Virus record (IMG/VR): IMGVR_UViG_3300050033_000296
Coordinates: 1-30,349 of that record
Length of the DNA stretch: 30,349 nt
DNA from: a virus
Strand: one strand, 5' to 3'
The notes beneath the pieces were generated by a model. The model did not search any database and was not told where the DNA came from. It was given only the letters and a program-made list of their open reading frames with translations. The translations under genes and the position numbers were made by a program. Within the stretch, counting starts at the first letter, position 1. Each line of letters starts with the position of its first letter. Positions 29,579-30,349 of this stretch are shown one piece after another.

Positions 29579-29792
29579 CGTGGACCCGCTGACCGACGAG
29601 GAGATCACGGAGGTCGAGGCTGAGGCGCTTCTCGGCTTCGTCCGTCGACCTTGGCCCACTAAGGTGACCCGACTTCGGATGCTCGCCACGATCCGCCAGC
29701 GCACCCAGGAGAGGGACGAGGCACGAGAGGTGGTGGCCAAGTGCCCGTACTGCCGCAACCTGGCTCGCTGGACCCAGGAGGAGAAGCCGTGA
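29571..29792 (+). CDS. Paralogue of the gene at 19379, with CxxC
   Basis: 73 residues from ATG 29571 (MADVDPLTDEEITEVEAEAL). Shares PLTDEEI and LATIRQRTQERDE with the 117-residue protein at 19379-19732 on the other strand, but ends in VVAKCPYCRNLARWTQ, where that protein continues helical. Its start follows the same 30-bp repeat that ends its paralogue's gene. Unknown function; a duplicated module is evident. Confidence 0.68.
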   Translation: MADVDPLTDEEITEVEAEALLGFVRRPWPTKVTRLRMLATIRQRTQERDEAREVVAKCPYCRNLARWTQEEKP

Positions 29793-30055
29793 CGACATGC
29801 GCCCACGGTTGCTACGGGATGAACGGCGGGTATCACTGCGGGTGCTGTGCCAGGCTGACTGCCGAGGCCGAGGCAGCTCGACGGCTGCGGGAGGCGGCCT
29901 TGGAGGCGCTGCGACGGTATGACGCCGCCACCACGGGTGCCTTGAGGCTGACCATCGAGGCTCCCGACCTGGCTGTGGCGGCAATAGAAGCTCTCCGGGC
30001 TGCGCTCCTCGCTGATAACAAGCCGGGTAGCAGAGATCGGGAGGAGCAGCCATGA
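29789..30055 (+). CDS. Cys-rich N-terminus, helical protein
   Basis: 88 residues from GTG 29789 (GTGA overlap). MTTCAHGCYGMNGGYHCGCC suggests a tight metal site with four Cys and a His. A long Ala/Glu helix (RLTAEAEAARRLREAALEAL) and a hydrophobic helix (APDLAVAAIEALRAALL) follow. It ends NKPGSRDREEQP, encoded by the repeat at 30021-30047. Unknown function. Confidence 0.62.
   Translation: MTTCAHGCYGMNGGYHCGCCARLTAEAEAARRLREAALEALRRYDAATTGALRLTIEAPDLAVAAIEALRAALLADNKPGSRDREEQP
30021..30047 (+). repeat. Start-associated repeat, copy before 30052
   Basis: Twenty-seven bases identical to the core of the 29536 copy. GGGAGGAG ends 5 nt before ATG 30052. Confidence 0.85.
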
Positions 30056-30349
30056 GCGAGTTCAAGCCCGGAGACGTGGTCGCGGTCAAGGGCCGCATCG
30101 TTGACGAGACGTTCGTGGGCGTCGGTGGCGATGATGGCGAGGAGGATGTCGTTTATCGCAGATGGGCGGACATCGCTCCCTGGGTCTCCCCGGAGCGGAT
30201 CGCCGCCCTGGAGGCGCTCTGGGCGTGGACTGAGGACATGCTGGACTGCGCCGACTGTGAGGACGGGTACTGCAACCGACACCACGAGGAGTTCGTGGGC
30301 GTCTGCCACCGCCTCGCCGCCCTCGCTGACCCACCGGGTAGCAGAGATC
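30052..30349 (+). CDS. Unknown protein, cut by the window end
   Basis: At least 99 residues from ATG 30052 (MSEFKPGDVVAVKGRIVDET), overlapping the previous stop as ATGA. The N-terminus is a small beta-barrel-like segment (PGDVVAVKGRIVDE). The middle has CADCEDGYCNRHHEEFVGVC, a Cys/His cluster fit for zinc. It ends at the window edge in PPGSRD, inside another copy of the start-associated repeat, so the stop and the next gene probably lie just beyond. Confidence 0.65.
   Translation, partial: MSEFKPGDVVAVKGRIVDETFVGVGGDDGEEDVVYRRWADIAPWVSPERIAALEALWAWTEDMLDCADCEDGYCNRHHEEFVGVCHRLAALADPPGSRD
30334..30349 (+). repeat. Start-associated repeat, copy cut by the window end
   Basis: CCGGGTAGCAGAGATC matches the other three copies; the ribosome-binding half would be outside the window. 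Confidence 0.75.

Overview
The window is part of a tailed-phage (siphovirus-type) genome or prophage from a GC-rich bacterium. Coding is very dense and GC-rich, genes are joined by ATGA, GTGA or TGATG overlaps, GTG starts are frequent, and at least two transcripts look leaderless. This fits an actinobacterial or similar high-GC host, but the sequence does not fix the host. A tyrosine integrase and an XRE-type repressor point to a temperate life cycle.

Left arm (1-18083, all minus strand, read right to left): small terminase, large terminase, a portal fused to a MuF-type domain, a maturation protease/scaffold with a histidine-rich linker, an HK97-fold major capsid protein with an inserted Ig-like domain, small head genes, connector, tail terminator, major tail protein, a tail-assembly chaperone pair joined by a -1 programmed frameshift, an HK97-gp10-like protein, the tape measure protein, and an Fn3-rich tail protein cut by the window edge. 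No lysis gene is seen; lysis genes may lie beyond position 1.

Middle (18084-22684, minus strand): a secreted, stalked, membrane-anchored surface protein with its own promoter (moron-like), several small genes including a DUF1232-like membrane protein, a gene-free stretch of about 380 bp that is the best attP candidate, and the integrase.

Right arm (22804-30349, plus strand): a replication block (LexA-like winged helix, replisome organizer with internal iterons, G39P-like helicase loader, VRR-NUC nuclease, small membrane and zinc-ribbon proteins). Next comes a divergent immunity switch: a repressor on the minus strand with a predicted leaderless start, and a strong rightward promoter with a palindromic operator. 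A second early operon follows, with an ERF-type annealing protein, a pentapeptide-repeat protein built on a 23-fold 15-bp DNA repeat, a Gam-like nuclease inhibitor and small Cys-rich proteins.

The most unusual features are a start-associated repeat (up to 30 bp) present four times on both arms beside paralogous genes, two promoters sharing an 18-bp ACGTACGT-containing block, competing hairpins after the capsid gene, a C CCC CCG frameshift site, and an abundance of small zinc-ribbon proteins. Function calls come from reading sequences and motifs by eye; no database search was run.
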